Below, piece by piece: positions 17,850 to 26,739 of a stretch of DNA of 64,000 bases (position 1 is its first letter; each line of letters starts with the position of its first letter). The stretch is from UBA9676 sp963741615 (GTDB lineage Bacteria; Actinomycetota; Actinomycetes; Streptosporangiales; Streptosporangiaceae): NCBI GenBank assembly GCA_963741615.1, contig CAVUIU010000030.1:1-64000 (forward strand), read 5' to 3'. The notes beneath the pieces are model-generated. The model was not told where the DNA came from, ran no database searches, and saw nothing but the letters and a program-made list of their open reading frames with translations. The position numbers were made by a program, and so were the translations under genes.

Positions 17850-18443
17850 ATGATGTTCCGTGACTGCCCGGCCTACCTGGACCAGGACCGCGCCGTCCGA
17901 TGCGGGCTGCCTGCCGAGGTCAGGTGCCGGTTCACCATGCGCTCAACCGATGGGTTCCTGGAAAGCGTCATGATCAGGTGCCCGGCCGGCCACTCCTTCA
18001 GTGGGCCGATCGAATTTCTCACCTGGGACAGCACGGGCAACCACGATCCGGGCACCACCGGACCCGGTTCCCGCGCCGGGCGTGACAGCCTCCAGCGCGG
18101 TCATGATGGCCCTCACGGTGGCGGCGCATCCGCCCTCCGGCATTTCCCGGCCGGGCCGCAGCGGACAGGCCGGCGCCCGAACACCGCTCCCGCCCACTAC
18201 CTAGGCCACCCCGCTGCCTTGTGGATCACAGCCATGCGCAAGCGCCGCAGGCCCGCCTCCACCCGTTACCCAGTGGAAGCGGCGGTCAGCGGCGGCAACC
18301 CAACCCGGGACCCCGGCGTGCTCCAGCACAGTTGGCTCCCCGTCATTGGCACGGGTCACGGTGGCTGCGTGCCAAGTGCGGACAGCCCGATCCGCCAGCG
18401 GCCCAGGCAGTATCCAGCATCCATTCCAGCCAACGAGGGCTGA
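17850..18443 (+). CDS. Small conserved actinobacterial protein with Cys/His motifs
   Basis: Starts at ATG 17850 after GGAGG. The first ~65 residues look real: FRDCPAYLDQD, VRCGLPAEVRCRF and MIRCPAGHSFSGPIE contain Cys/His pairs that could bind metal. This block resembles a recurring small hypothetical protein of soil actinomycetes (recall). The frame stays open to 18443, but the later part is compositionally poor and may be read-through after a lost stop. Confidence 0.5.
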   Translation: MMFRDCPAYLDQDRAVRCGLPAEVRCRFTMRSTDGFLESVMIRCPAGHSFSGPIEFLTWDSTGNHDPGTTGPGSRAGRDSLQRGHDGPHGGGASALRHFPAGPQRTGRRPNTAPAHYLGHPAALWITAMRKRRRPASTRYPVEAAVSGGNPTRDPGVLQHSWLPVIGTGHGGCVPSADSPIRQRPRQYPASIPANEG

Positions 18444-18503
18444 CGGCGCCGGCGCAGGCAACGCCCGCGCTGACCGTCCAGCCGAGAAGGGGAGGCGACT
18501 GGA

Positions 18504-19214
18504 GTGAACACCACCGATGCCATCCTGGCCGAACCGGCCACCGGCCCGGCGGGCAGCCTGGCCGCCGCCAACCGGCCCAGCGCCGTGGTATACAGCGGCC
18601 CGATGACGATCCGGCATCTGGGCCGGGAACCATCTGTCCACCCCCAGGCCTACGTCGCGCCGTCCGCGGTGATCAGTGGCCAGGTCAGCGTCGGCGCCGG
18701 CAGCTGCATCATGCACGGCGCGGTGCTGGCCGCCGAGGGCGGCCCGGTGCAGGTCGGTGCGGGCTGCGTGATCATGGAGCACGCGGTGCTGCGCGGCACC
18801 GCCCGCCACCCGCTGCTCATCGGCGACCATGTGCTGGCCGGCCCGCACGCACAACTGACCGGCGCCACCGTCACCGACGAGGTGTTCATCGCCGCCGGCG
18901 CCATGGTCTGCAACGGCGCGCACCTGGGCCGGGCCGCGGCCGTCGGGGCCGGCGCGGTCGTCCACCTCGGCGCCATCGTGGCGCCCCGGGCGCAGATCCC
19001 GGTCGGGTGGGTGGCGGCCGGTGACCCCGCCCGCATCTACCCGCCCGGCCAGTCCGAGCAGATCGGGGCCGGGCTGGCCGAGACCGGGTGGAGCTTCCTG
19101 CCGCTGGTCTTCGGCATCGACGACGCCGGCGGCCGCCGCGAGCAGCTGCGCGCCGCCCTCGCCCGCTACACCGCGGCCCTGGCCCGCCACCACCGCCAGG
19201 ACCAGATCATCTGA
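18504..19214 (+). CDS. Gamma-carbonic-anhydrase-like hexapeptide-repeat protein
   Basis: 236 residues from a GTG preceded by GGGGAGG. From about residue 40 to 180 it shows the left-handed beta-helix pattern of hexapeptide repeats (AVISGQVSVGAGSCIMHGAVL, in six-residue steps). The His positions are HGAVL and EHAVLRG, with a further HLG later; these are where gamma-class carbonic anhydrases hold zinc. The C-terminal helix is typical. It could be a carbonic anhydrase or a related acyl/maltose-type transferase fold; the family is well supported, the activity is not. Confidence 0.75.
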   Translation: MNTTDAILAEPATGPAGSLAAANRPSAVVYSGPMTIRHLGREPSVHPQAYVAPSAVISGQVSVGAGSCIMHGAVLAAEGGPVQVGAGCVIMEHAVLRGTARHPLLIGDHVLAGPHAQLTGATVTDEVFIAAGAMVCNGAHLGRAAAVGAGAVVHLGAIVAPRAQIPVGWVAAGDPARIYPPGQSEQIGAGLAETGWSFLPLVFGIDDAGGRREQLRAALARYTAALARHHRQDQII

Positions 19215-19348
19215 AGTCCCCGCCCGCGGCTGGATCACCGCCATGAGCCCACGCCACGGGCGCAAGCCGCTGGGCGGCGCCAGTACCGAACCGGCGAGGG
19301 CCAACGATGAAACCCGTACTTCCACCCCAGACAGGCAGGTGGCCGAAG

Positions 19349-19561
19349 ATGAATGAGACGTGTGACCGGTGCGGGCCCGGCGCCGGCGCAGGGTACCGGG
19401 TCAACCGGGTGGGCGAGCTTTACCTGTGCGGGCAGTGCGCGAGCCGGCATTGGCGGGCGCTATCTGCTCAGGGCTGGACCTTCTGGTCGCTTGGCGTGCA
19501 TGCCCTCGCACCGCAGGCCAGTGCCGCACCCCGCGACGGCCCGGTCCAGGACGCGGCGTAG
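19349..19561 (+). CDS. Small zinc-ribbon protein
   Basis: About 70 residues from ATG 19349. CDRCGPG and LCGQCASRHW form a two-CxxC zinc ribbon, followed by a Trp-rich stretch. This matches a family of short actinobacterial zinc-ribbon proteins of unknown role. An in-frame ATG at 19307 is possible but adds only non-conserved residues. Confidence 0.6.
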   Translation: MNETCDRCGPGAGAGYRVNRVGELYLCGQCASRHWRALSAQGWTFWSLGVHALAPQASAAPRDGPVQDAA

Positions 19562-20361
19562 CCGCTGGCGCAGGCGTGGCTGCGGGCATCAGATGACAGA
19601 CCGGCCGATCATGCGGTCCCGCCCGTGGGGGTCAGCGTGATCGGTGCCGAGCGCGAGCTATGGCAGGGCGCTGGACTGGGATGCGGTGCCACCAGGACAA
19701 GCCCCATCCGGGGTATCCGCGATCTTGGCATCATCTGCCCGCCCGCAGCGCAACCATCACCAATGGCCAGTACGCGAGCACCCGGGGACTTTGATGATTG
19801 ACGCCCCCACCAGTGAGCCCCATCGGCGGACACATCATGACACCCCACCGCGTCAAGGCCCAGCGACGGCACCGGTGACGGCGCTAGGCATCAAATGGTC
19901 ACCACCGGCGGCCAGGGAAAACGCGCTCAGTCAAGGCGTCAGCAGGCAGCGGGCTGGGCGGGCATCACGGTGTTCCGAGCACGCCGACCCTGACGCTGGC
20001 CGCCGGGACGCCGGCCGAGCAGCCCGACCGTCTCACCGGCCGCACCCTGTTGTGCCATCAAGATGTTCTTGGCCCATTCGATCAGCGGCGTAGATTCCAG
20101 CCTGGCAGCGCCGAACATCCCGACATGGACGGCCAACGTCTTCATCGGGCTCCCGTCCGCATCCGAGCAGAACGGCGGGTCGGTGTGCGTTCTCCCTGAC
20201 CTTCTCCATCACTCAGCACTTCCTTTCGACGTAGCCGGAGCGGGGGTGCGGGCCTGGAGGCCGTGGTGGGCGAGGTGCCCCTCGATGCTGCGGGCGAACG
20301 GCACGGCCGTGGCGGCAAAATCTCGCCTGACCAGGCGCGCTCCCTATGCGGCTTGAGGATG
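19562..20361. other. ~800 bp without a supported gene
   Basis: Open frames exist on both strands. One minus-strand frame, 20145-19939 (starts MKTLAVHVGMFGAARLES), overlaps another frame by ATGA and could be a small gene, but I do not recognise it. No repeats or hairpins stand out. Confidence 0.35.
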
Positions 20362-20793
20362 TTAAATGGCGGCTTCCCCGGAGGAACAGGCTGGTGCGGG
20401 GTGGGCTTGCCGGGGCAGCAGCCGGTGCCGGTGGTGTCCGCCCCGGCACGGACAGCGCCAGGGCTGCGGACACACAGCCTCAAGGGCCGCGCCGCGTGCA
20501 TCGCCGCTCAGACCGGTGACGACCCGGATCGCCATCGAGCCGAGCATGCGCTCCATGCCGGGCCGCACATGGTGAACAGCGACCGCCTGGACCTGGTTGT
20601 CGCGCAGGAACCGTGCTATCCGGGCGTGGTGGGCACCCTCAGTCCCTTGGTCATGGAGCTTTCCCCAGCCGACAGCGTGCTCTTGCCAGTGGCATATCTC
20701 GCCGTCGGCCACCTCGGCGAGTGCGACGCGGTCGGCTCGTCCCCAGCGCGGGTCAACCTGGAGATCGGCGGTGATCGGCACACGCACTTTCAT
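20362..20793 (-). CDS. Dinitrogenase Fe-Mo cofactor (NifX/NifB-like) domain protein
   Basis: 143 residues from ATG 20793, preceded by GAGGAGG. The order VPITADLQVDPRWGRADRVAL, then GTEGAHHARIARFLRDNQV, AVHHVRPGMERML and VVTGLSGDARGA follows the NifX/NifB C-terminal (RNase H-like) fold. In nitrogen fixers these bind Fe-Mo cluster precursors. Stand-alone copies in actinobacteria have no proven role and this region has no nif genes, so cluster or redox binding is only inference. Confidence 0.75.
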   Translation of the reverse strand: MKVRVPITADLQVDPRWGRADRVALAEVADGEICHWQEHAVGWGKLHDQGTEGAHHARIARFLRDNQVQAVAVHHVRPGMERMLGSMAIRVVTGLSGDARGAALEAVCPQPWRCPCRGGHHRHRLLPRQAHPAPACSSGEAAI

Positions 20794-20956
20794 CTCAAAG
20801 GCCTCCTCGCCCAGATGAGGCAACCGCCGGCGGCTGCGGCGTCGCCCCGCTACCGATCGAACCATGTGCAGCATGCCCGGCACATCACCCTGACGTCGCA
20901 CCCGACCTGCGGCACAGCGGGCGGGGCGGGCGGATACGCGCTGGCGGGCTGACCGG

Positions 20957-21478
20957 ATGATGCGGCAGTCTTTCCCCGTGATCGAGGTGCACGTGCTCAC
21001 GCCCGGTGACTGGGTGCTCTGGCGGAAGCTGAGGCTGGCTGCGCTGGCCGAGGCGCCGTCCGCGTTCGGTTCCCGGCTATCTGACTGGCAGGGCGCTGGC
21101 GACCGTGAAGAACGGTGGCGAGCTCGGCTGGGCATCCCCGGTTCCTACAACGTCGTCGCTGTGCTCGATGGGCAGCTGGCTGGCATGGCCAGTGGTGTGC
21201 CAGCCGGTGACGGTGTGGCCGAGCTAATTTCGATGTGGGTGAATCCAGCAGCGCGCGGCTGGGGCGTCGGGGATCAGCTGGTTGAGGCGGTGGAACGCTG
21301 GGCTCGCCAGCAAGGGGCGGGGATGCTGCGGCTCGCCGTGGTGCAGGGCAATGAGAACGCGGCTGCGCTCTACTGGCGCAATGGCTTCGCTGCTACCGGG
21401 GAGCTTGGCGACCTGATGCCCGACGGGGTAAGCAGGGAGCACATCATGGCGAAGGACCTCTCCACTAGCGTTGATTGA
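20957..21478 (+). CDS. GNAT-family N-acetyltransferase
   Basis: 173 residues. The acetyl-CoA binding motif is visible in ISMWVNPAARGWGVGDQLV (beta4 and the R-x-x-G-x-G loop), followed by RLAVVQGNENAAALYWRNGF, the standard motif B. The substrate is unknown. Starts at ATG 20957 or GTG 20978 are both possible. It is transcribed away from the NifX-like gene. Confidence 0.85.
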   Translation: MMRQSFPVIEVHVLTPGDWVLWRKLRLAALAEAPSAFGSRLSDWQGAGDREERWRARLGIPGSYNVVAVLDGQLAGMASGVPAGDGVAELISMWVNPAARGWGVGDQLVEAVERWARQQGAGMLRLAVVQGNENAAALYWRNGFAATGELGDLMPDGVSREHIMAKDLSTSVD

Positions 21479-21597
21479 AGAGCGGGCCGCGCTCCCACAC
21501 GAGCCGCATACCCCCATCGGGCGGGGCCAATACCCGGACCGTTCATGGGCCCGTGCCCGGCCAGCCAGCCGATCTCAACGCGGCAGAAGAGGATGTT

Positions 21598-21828
21598 CTA
21601 AGAGTCGGATCGTCCTGGCGTGAGTGTCTTTGCGGCTAGCAGTGGGAGAACGCCCTGCTGCACGTCGCGGGTGCGGGCGAGGGCGGCGGAGCCGGGTTCG
21701 GCCTGGGTGACGTGGGGGAAGTGGACGATGACGTCGTAGGCGTCCAGGTGTCTCAGGTCTGAGTAGAACGCGCCGAGACGCTGCTGGTGGGGGCTCGGAC
21801 GGTGTTGGCGTTCTCTAGCTGGGCACAA
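21598..21828 (-). CDS. Unrecognised small protein or fragment
   Basis: 76 residues with a plausible protein-like composition in LGAFYSDLRHLDAYDVIVHF and a basic C-terminus. I do not recognise a family. It may be the C-terminal end of a gene whose 5' part was deleted, since no good start or ribosome site is present. Confidence 0.3.
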   Translation of the reverse strand: MCPARERQHRPSPHQQRLGAFYSDLRHLDAYDVIVHFPHVTQAEPGSAALARTRDVQQGVLPLLAAKTLTPGRSDS

Positions 21829-21954
21829 GCAGGTTGCGGACTCCCCGCAGGTCAGGCCGGCGCCGACAGCGGGGTTGGCGGCTGGCCGGGGATCCGCGAT
21901 GAGTTCCGGCGCCGGACCCGGTCCATCCCGTTACCAAGCAGAGGGAGAAATGTG

Positions 21955-22791
21955 GTGAGCGCTCCTGAAGTCCTGATGGAAGGCGTCGTGTTCGGCGAGT
22001 CACCGCGCTGGCACGACGGGGAACTCTGGTTCTCCGACTGGGGCGCCAGCCGGGTGATCGCGCTTGACCCCGGCGGCACTCACCAGGTGATAGTAACCGT
22101 CCCGTCGTTCCCGATGTGCATCGACTTCCTGCCCGACGGGCGGCTGCTCGTCGTGGACTCGGCACAGCGGCGGCTGCTGCGCCGTGAGCCTGACGGGTCG
22201 CTCGTCCAGCATGCCGACCTTTCCGGGATCTCGGAGAAGCCGTGGAACGATATCGTGGTCGACGACCGGGGCAACGCCTATGTCAACACCATCGGCTTCG
22301 ACTTTCCCGGCGGTGAGTTCGCGCCGGGCCTGGTCGTGCTCGTCACGCCGGAGGGCAACGTCAACCGGGTAGCCGACGACCTCGCGTTCCCCAACGGTAT
22401 GGCGATCACCCCAGACGGTGCGACGCTCATCGTTGCCGAGTCGTACGCGTTCCGGCTCACCGCCTACGACATCGGCAGCGACGGTGGCCTCGGCAACCGG
22501 CGCGTGTGGGCGGAGACGCCCGGCGACCACCCGGACGGAATCTGCATGGATGCCGAGAGCGCCGTCTGGTACGCCGACGTCGGCAACCAGCACTGTGTTC
22601 GCGTGCGCGAGGGCGGTCAGGTGCTGGCTACAGTCGACCTTGATCGCGGCGCCTTCGCCTGCGCGCTCAGCCGCGGGGAGGACCCGCACTTGTTCGTCGT
22701 CGCCCAGACCTGGGGCGGACCCGAGTCGCCGCAACCTAGCGGGCGGGTCGTCGCGTTCCCGGCGCCCGCACCGGGCGCCGGGAGACCTTGA
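21955..22791 (+). CDS. SMP-30/gluconolactonase-family protein
   Basis: About 278 residues forming a six-bladed propeller. It has the opening EGVVFGESPRWHDGELWFSD with the metal-binding Glu, then NDIVVDDRGNAYV (Asn-Asp metal ligands), FPNGMAITPDGATLIVAES and DGICMDAESAVWYAD. Family members hydrolyse sugar or other lactones with a divalent metal. I start it at GTG 21955, which follows GAGGGAGA. It is a single gene with no obvious pathway partner. Confidence 0.85.
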   Translation: MSAPEVLMEGVVFGESPRWHDGELWFSDWGASRVIALDPGGTHQVIVTVPSFPMCIDFLPDGRLLVVDSAQRRLLRREPDGSLVQHADLSGISEKPWNDIVVDDRGNAYVNTIGFDFPGGEFAPGLVVLVTPEGNVNRVADDLAFPNGMAITPDGATLIVAESYAFRLTAYDIGSDGGLGNRRVWAETPGDHPDGICMDAESAVWYADVGNQHCVRVREGGQVLATVDLDRGAFACALSRGEDPHLFVVAQTWGGPESPQPSGRVVAFPAPAPGAGRP

Positions 22792-22943
22792 CCCAGCCAG
22801 GTTCGGTACAGCGCCGGACCCCGATCGCCTTTCGTTGCGACCCGGCCGGGGAAGCCATTCAAGGTACGACGGGCTTGCATGCTCGTCCGCTCATCGGCAT
22901 GACGTGATGCAGCTCGGGACGCGCTACCGGCCGTACCAACTGG

Positions 22944-23240
22944 TCAGGCGGCGTGGGGTGCGAGTTCCACGATGAGGTCGGCGTCCAGGGCCACGCTGAT
23001 CCGTTCCAGCAGGGGAATGGTGGGCACGACACCGCCCGCTTCTAGCCGTGAGAGGGCAGGTTGGGTCATGCCGGCGCGCCTGGCGAGCTCGGTTTGGGAC
23101 AGCCCCAGGGCCAGGCGGCGTTCCCGTACAGCCTGGCCGATCAGGTGGGCGCGGCGGGCCTCGGCGTACCCTTCGCGGTATTCCGCGCTGCCGCGGCGCC
23201 GGCCAGCGAGGTCCTCGTAGCAGGAGTGCGGCGCGGTCAT
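22944..23240 (-). CDS. XRE-family antitoxin (HigA-like)
   Basis: 98 residues. A Cro/C1-type HTH (about 35-90) has VRERRLALGLSQTELARRAGMTQ then ALSRLEAGGVVPTI. It lies one base downstream of the toxin gene in the toxin-first order typical of HigBA modules. It should bind the toxin and its own promoter. The frame is intact although the toxin's is not. Confidence 0.8.
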   Translation of the reverse strand: MTAPHSCYEDLAGRRRGSAEYREGYAEARRAHLIGQAVRERRLALGLSQTELARRAGMTQPALSRLEAGGVVPTIPLLERISVALDADLIVELAPHAA

Positions 23241-23241
23241 A

Positions 23242-23606
23242 TCAGTTCACCTCCCGGTCGAACACCTCATGAGCTATGCCGTGTTCGGCTTCACAGAGTT
23301 TCTGAATCTCCAGGGCGCGGGCCACCTCGGCGGTCTCGGCGCTGCGGGTCTTGCGGAACACGGTCAGTAAGATCACCCGCCGTCCCGGGGCCACCCAGTA
23401 GGTGACCCTGGTCTGCTGACGTAACAGGTGGAACCGCAGTTCCTGGACCTTGCCTCCCAGATGACGGGTGTAGGGCTCGCCGAGATTCTCGGCATGCTCG
23501 GCGAGCAGGCCGACCAGGAAGTTGACCCGGCCGAAGTCACGGTCATTCAGCTGGGCCAGCCAGGACCGCACTTCGGCTCGACCTCGACCTCATACAGCCC
23601 GGTCAT
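23242..23606 (-). pseudogene. HigB-type (Gp49/RelE-like) toxin, frameshifted near its start
   Basis: The body (23571 to 23242) reads RSWLAQLNDRDFGRVNF, ELRFHLLRQQTRVTYWV and VILLTVFRKTR, the HigB/Gp49 signature. The natural start appears to be ATG 23606 (MTGLYEVEVEP), which is in another frame; one base seems missing at about 23578 (CCGAAGTG where CCGGAAGTG would keep frame). A shortened product could start at the GTG 23571. Loss of about 12 N-terminal residues or of translation probably disarms the toxin. Confidence 0.75.
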
Positions 23607-23650
23607 GCATCTGATGCTATATGCATTTGCTGCTATAGCCAAGAGCTGGG

Positions 23651-24399
23651 TCAGGTGCCGGAGGCCATGTAGGCGGCGAGGATGTAGTTGGGGTGGCGGT
23701 CGAGGTTCTTGCGGGCGCGGTCGTAACGCATGGTGGTGCGTGGATCGGCGTGGCGGGCGTCGATCTGGACATCACGCAGGTCCACCCCGGCATCGCCCGC
23801 CCGACGGCTGGCGGCAGTGGGATCAGGACCACCGTGGTGCCCTTGCCGCACACACGCAGCACCCGGTGGCCGTGCTCTTCACCCAGGTCGGAGATGTTGG
23901 CGCCGGTAGCCTCAAAGATCCGCAAGCCGAGCAGGCCGAGCATGGTCACAAGGGCAAAGTCGCAGGGATGGGCAGACTGGCGGGCGGCGGTGAGCAGCGC
24001 CTCGAACTGCAGGTGCGTGAACCCAAGGGCCGGTGATTCGGCGGGGACCGAGGGGCGGCGGACGTGCTCGGCGGGCGAGTGTTCCAGCACGCCGTCGATG
24101 ACACAAGTCCGGTAGAACCCGGCCGCAACCGAGAACCGGCGCGACACCGTGGAGGGCCGGAACCAGCGGACCTCCTGCATCCACCGGATGTACAACTCCA
24201 GATGCGGGCGCCGCGCGGCCAGCGGGTCCAGGCCACGGTCGGCACACCAGACAAGGACGCAGCGCAGGTCAGATTCGGTGTGCTCACGGGAGGAGCCCTT
24301 GAGCCGGGCCAGATAGGCAGCCACCGCCAGCCGCAGCTGATCAGTGAACGGCACAAGACGATCGAGGGGGACTGAGGTGAGCTCGGTGAAGTTCGTCAT
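23651..24399 (-). pseudogene. Tyrosine recombinase with internal deletion
   Basis: From ATG 24399 the core-binding domain and the start of the catalytic domain are intact (SREHTESDLRCVLVWC, then LGLLGLRIFEATG and VCGKGTTVVLIPLPP). Directly after VGRA the sequence jumps, in another frame, to GVDLRDVQIDARHADPRTT and YDRARKNLDRH, the last catalytic block with His and the Tyr nucleophile, ending at 23651. Roughly 75 codons including the HxxR motif are missing. It is related to the truncated integrase at 14.6-15.4 kb. Confidence 0.75.
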
Positions 24400-24676
24400 G
24401 AACTGACACTGCTGCTGCTCCCTGCCGACGCAAAGGTCGCGGAACCCACAGCGGCAGATGCGGACATCACCCCGAGAGTGCCTATGCATACGGATCGGCC
24501 ACTCGCACGATGGGCCATTCTGGGGGCCAACCACGCGAAGCCCGGTTGAATAACCGCACGCCGACCCGCCGTTCTGTTCGGCGATGGGGTCGGCGATGTG
24601 GCTGCTTGTGCCGCGCCCGAAAGGGTCGTTCTGTTCCCCCTGCTGAATGCGCGCAGGACCGGGCGGACTCGGTTGG

Positions 24677-24973
24677 CTACAGCTCGTCGACGCGGACGAG
24701 GTCGAGATTTCGGAACGTGGGCCCTGACACGCACAGGGCCGACAGCTTGTCGGCGAACGCCGTCGTCTCGGGAAGGGCGGAGTTCGCCATCGCCTCCTCG
24801 TAGGAGGGGAAACCCACCACCTGCACGTAGGTATCGGGGCGTTCGCGGTCCTTGGTCAGGAGGCTGCGGCTTGCGCTACGGCGCCCTTCTGTCGCTGCCA
24901 TCCACCCGTTCATGAGCTCCTCGATCTCGGGAGCTTTGGTTGTGGTCATCTCGATGATCTGTACGAACGTCAT
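24677..24973 (-). CDS. Dimeric alpha/beta-barrel (ABM-like) protein
   Basis: 98 residues. It begins FVQIIEMTT and has a helix (IEELMNGWMAATEG), a middle strand PDTYVQVVGFPSYEEAM and a C-terminal strand, the ferredoxin-like layout of antibiotic-biosynthesis-monooxygenase and related dimeric barrels. No catalytic residues can be assigned. Two similar small barrels occur at 26.3 and 58.1 kb. Confidence 0.6.
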   Translation of the reverse strand: MTFVQIIEMTTTKAPEIEELMNGWMAATEGRRSASRSLLTKDRERPDTYVQVVGFPSYEEAMANSALPETTAFADKLSALCVSGPTFRNLDLVRVDEL

Positions 24974-25318
24974 TACTCCCCCTCCCGGTGCGGCCGGCTG
25001 GCCGGCCGACGGACAAACGTACCAGCGCCACCGCCCCCGGACCTGGAGCGAGGGGTTGCGCAGAACGGCGCGAGGCAGCCGGGACCATCACCGGCTACGC
25101 GGCTGAGGGCGCCGATGAGGGCGCGCGGGACGTGCTGGCCGGACGTGCGGGCCGTGTTCGGCGGCATCCTCGGCCTGTGGCAGCTCTTCGCGGTCACTGA
25201 CCCAGGGCTAATGCCGCCACGTGACTGCTACCCAGCGCCCGGTCATGGGGCCCGGCCGGCCCGGCAGTCACCAGCCGGGCGTTTAGTGTGCCGTGGGCGC
25301 GTAGGTTCGGTAGCGAGC

Positions 25319-25885
25319 TCAGCCTGTCCTGCCCAGCAACGCGAGGAAGCGACTTTGTGCGTTTGCGTCTGCAGGGACTGCCACCTCGGGGCCGATGGCG
25401 CCCGCAGCACGGAAAGCTTCCAGTTGCGGCTCGATGATCTGCCGGCAGGCTTGCATCAGGTGTGGGTCGAGCGCGTAGTCCTGCCCGGTGGCCATGGCAA
25501 GGTCCCAGCCGTGGACCAGGACGTCGAGGAAGCGGTGCCCGGCATAGACCGCGCCCGGGACGGGCCCGTAGGAGACCGCGCATGGCGCGTCTAGCGCGCC
25601 GGGGCGGCGGAACACCGCTGCCGCGGCCGCCGCCGATTCCTCGTACGCCCCCGCGGGGTCATCGCCGAGCAGATCACCTTCGAGCCGGGTGCCGGCCCCC
25701 TCGATCGTGCCACCCGCGGCCAGCTCGGCAGCCCACAGGTTGCCGGAGACCAGGTGGTTGACCAGGGCGCGCGCATCCCAGCCGGCGCACGGTGTGGCGG
25801 CATGCCAGCGGTCTGTCGGTACGCCACGCACGATGTGGCCTGTCGCGTCCAGCGCCTGCGCATACAGTTCAGCGACGTCGGTCAT
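25319..25885 (-). CDS. TIGR03086-type mycothiol-dependent/DinB-superfamily protein
   Basis: 188 residues from ATG 25885, preceded by a GGGGGGA ribosome site. The motifs DRWHAATPCAGWDARALVNHLV near the N-terminus and GHRFLDVLVHGWDLA further on are those of the TIGR03086/maleylpyruvate-isomerase N-terminal family, a four-helix bundle with metal-binding His residues. In actinomycetes such proteins are linked to mycothiol transfer reactions. The specific substrate is unknown. Confidence 0.8.
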   Translation of the reverse strand: MTDVAELYAQALDATGHIVRGVPTDRWHAATPCAGWDARALVNHLVSGNLWAAELAAGGTIEGAGTRLEGDLLGDDPAGAYEESAAAAAAVFRRPGALDAPCAVSYGPVPGAVYAGHRFLDVLVHGWDLAMATGQDYALDPHLMQACRQIIEPQLEAFRAAGAIGPEVAVPADANAQSRFLALLGRTG

Positions 25886-25889
25886 GACG

Positions 25890-26160
25890 GTCCCCCCTTG
25901 TGCTGGCCCGCTGTGGGGTTGCACATGGCGCGCAGCAAGATCTGCGGGCCGAGTTTCACATTGTCGCCAGTGTGCACAAGGTAGCGGACCATGTCGACCC
26001 ACCTCCTCCACCGTCAGGAAGCTGGCGGGGTTGGCGCCCGGGGACGACGTGGCCCATGGCGGTGCCGACGAACCCAGGGCAGATGACCCAGGCCTTGATG
26101 CCATTGTCGTGGTTCCGTCCCGGATGACTTCTGTCAGGTCCCGCCAGGTCGCCCGTCCCG
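25890..26160 (-). pseudogene. C-terminal remnant of a short-chain dehydrogenase
   Basis: Read across frames on the minus strand: GIKAWVICPGFVGTAMG (the PG motif of SDRs), then PGANPASFLTVEEV, then VDMVRYLVHTGDNVKLG and QILLRAMCNP. Two frame changes are needed and the cofactor and active-site parts are absent. It is the end of an SDR of the type that prefers xenobiotic or steroid substrates, and has decayed. Confidence 0.55.
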
Positions 26161-26303
26161 AGCAGTCACCCAAGGTGACCAAGATCCTGGCCAGGATAAC
26201 CGCGCGAACCGCCTAATTGTGTCTGTACTCTCAGAGGCCGCGATCGATTGATGGTGGTTTGTCGCCCAGATCGGGCAATCTGAGCGGGCTTGCGAAGGCA
26301 GTC

Positions 26304-26591
26304 CTAGGCGCGCCCGACAATCTCACAGACATCGACGCTGATGAACGTCGCTGGCGCATCGGGCATGTCGCGGAGCTGGTTGAAGGTCGCTTCCGCTGCC
26401 CGGGCGTTTTCCTCGGTATCGAAGAGCCAGAAGGAATGCTGGATGATGTCATCCCCGTTGTTCCGCGCCCAGTAGCCGCCCGCCGAGCCGGCCATGCCCC
26501 GGAGCATCGCAGCCCCTCGTTCACCGATCATCGCGAGCGCTTCATCCGCCCGGTCCGGCTTGATCTTGACCCGTCCGATGACTGCGCGCAT
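26304..26591 (-). CDS. Small alpha/beta-barrel protein (ABM/Dabb-like)
   Basis: 95 residues after an AAGGACA ribosome site. VIGRVKIKPDRADEALAMI, IIQHSFWLFDTEENARAAE and a C-terminal VDVCEIVG strand give the beta-alpha-beta-beta-alpha-beta pattern of dimeric barrels. Function unknown. It lies downstream of the TPR-LuxR gene on the same strand, 148 bases after its stop, and may share its transcript. Confidence 0.6.
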   Translation of the reverse strand: MRAVIGRVKIKPDRADEALAMIGERGAAMLRGMAGSAGGYWARNNGDDIIQHSFWLFDTEENARAAEATFNQLRDMPDAPATFISVDVCEIVGRA

Positions 26592-26739
26592 GGGCCTGTC
26601 CTTCCAGTTGTGCTCCGGGCACGAACGCCCGCACGCCGGTCACATCCCGTGGGGCGCCCGCGCGCCATGGTCATGACAGCACGATGGCAGCGCGGCTGGC
26701 GCCGGAGCATCGGCGAACTCACCCATCTCTGGCTGATGC

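Noticed and set aside
18201..19325. Minus-strand frame of 374 codons over the gamma-carbonic-anhydrase gene
   Set aside because: Shadow frame; the plus-strand protein has full hexapeptide-repeat character and a ribosome site.
23428..24115. Plus-strand frames over the toxin and integrase remnant
   Set aside because: Antisense to conserved protein sequence and without motifs of their own.
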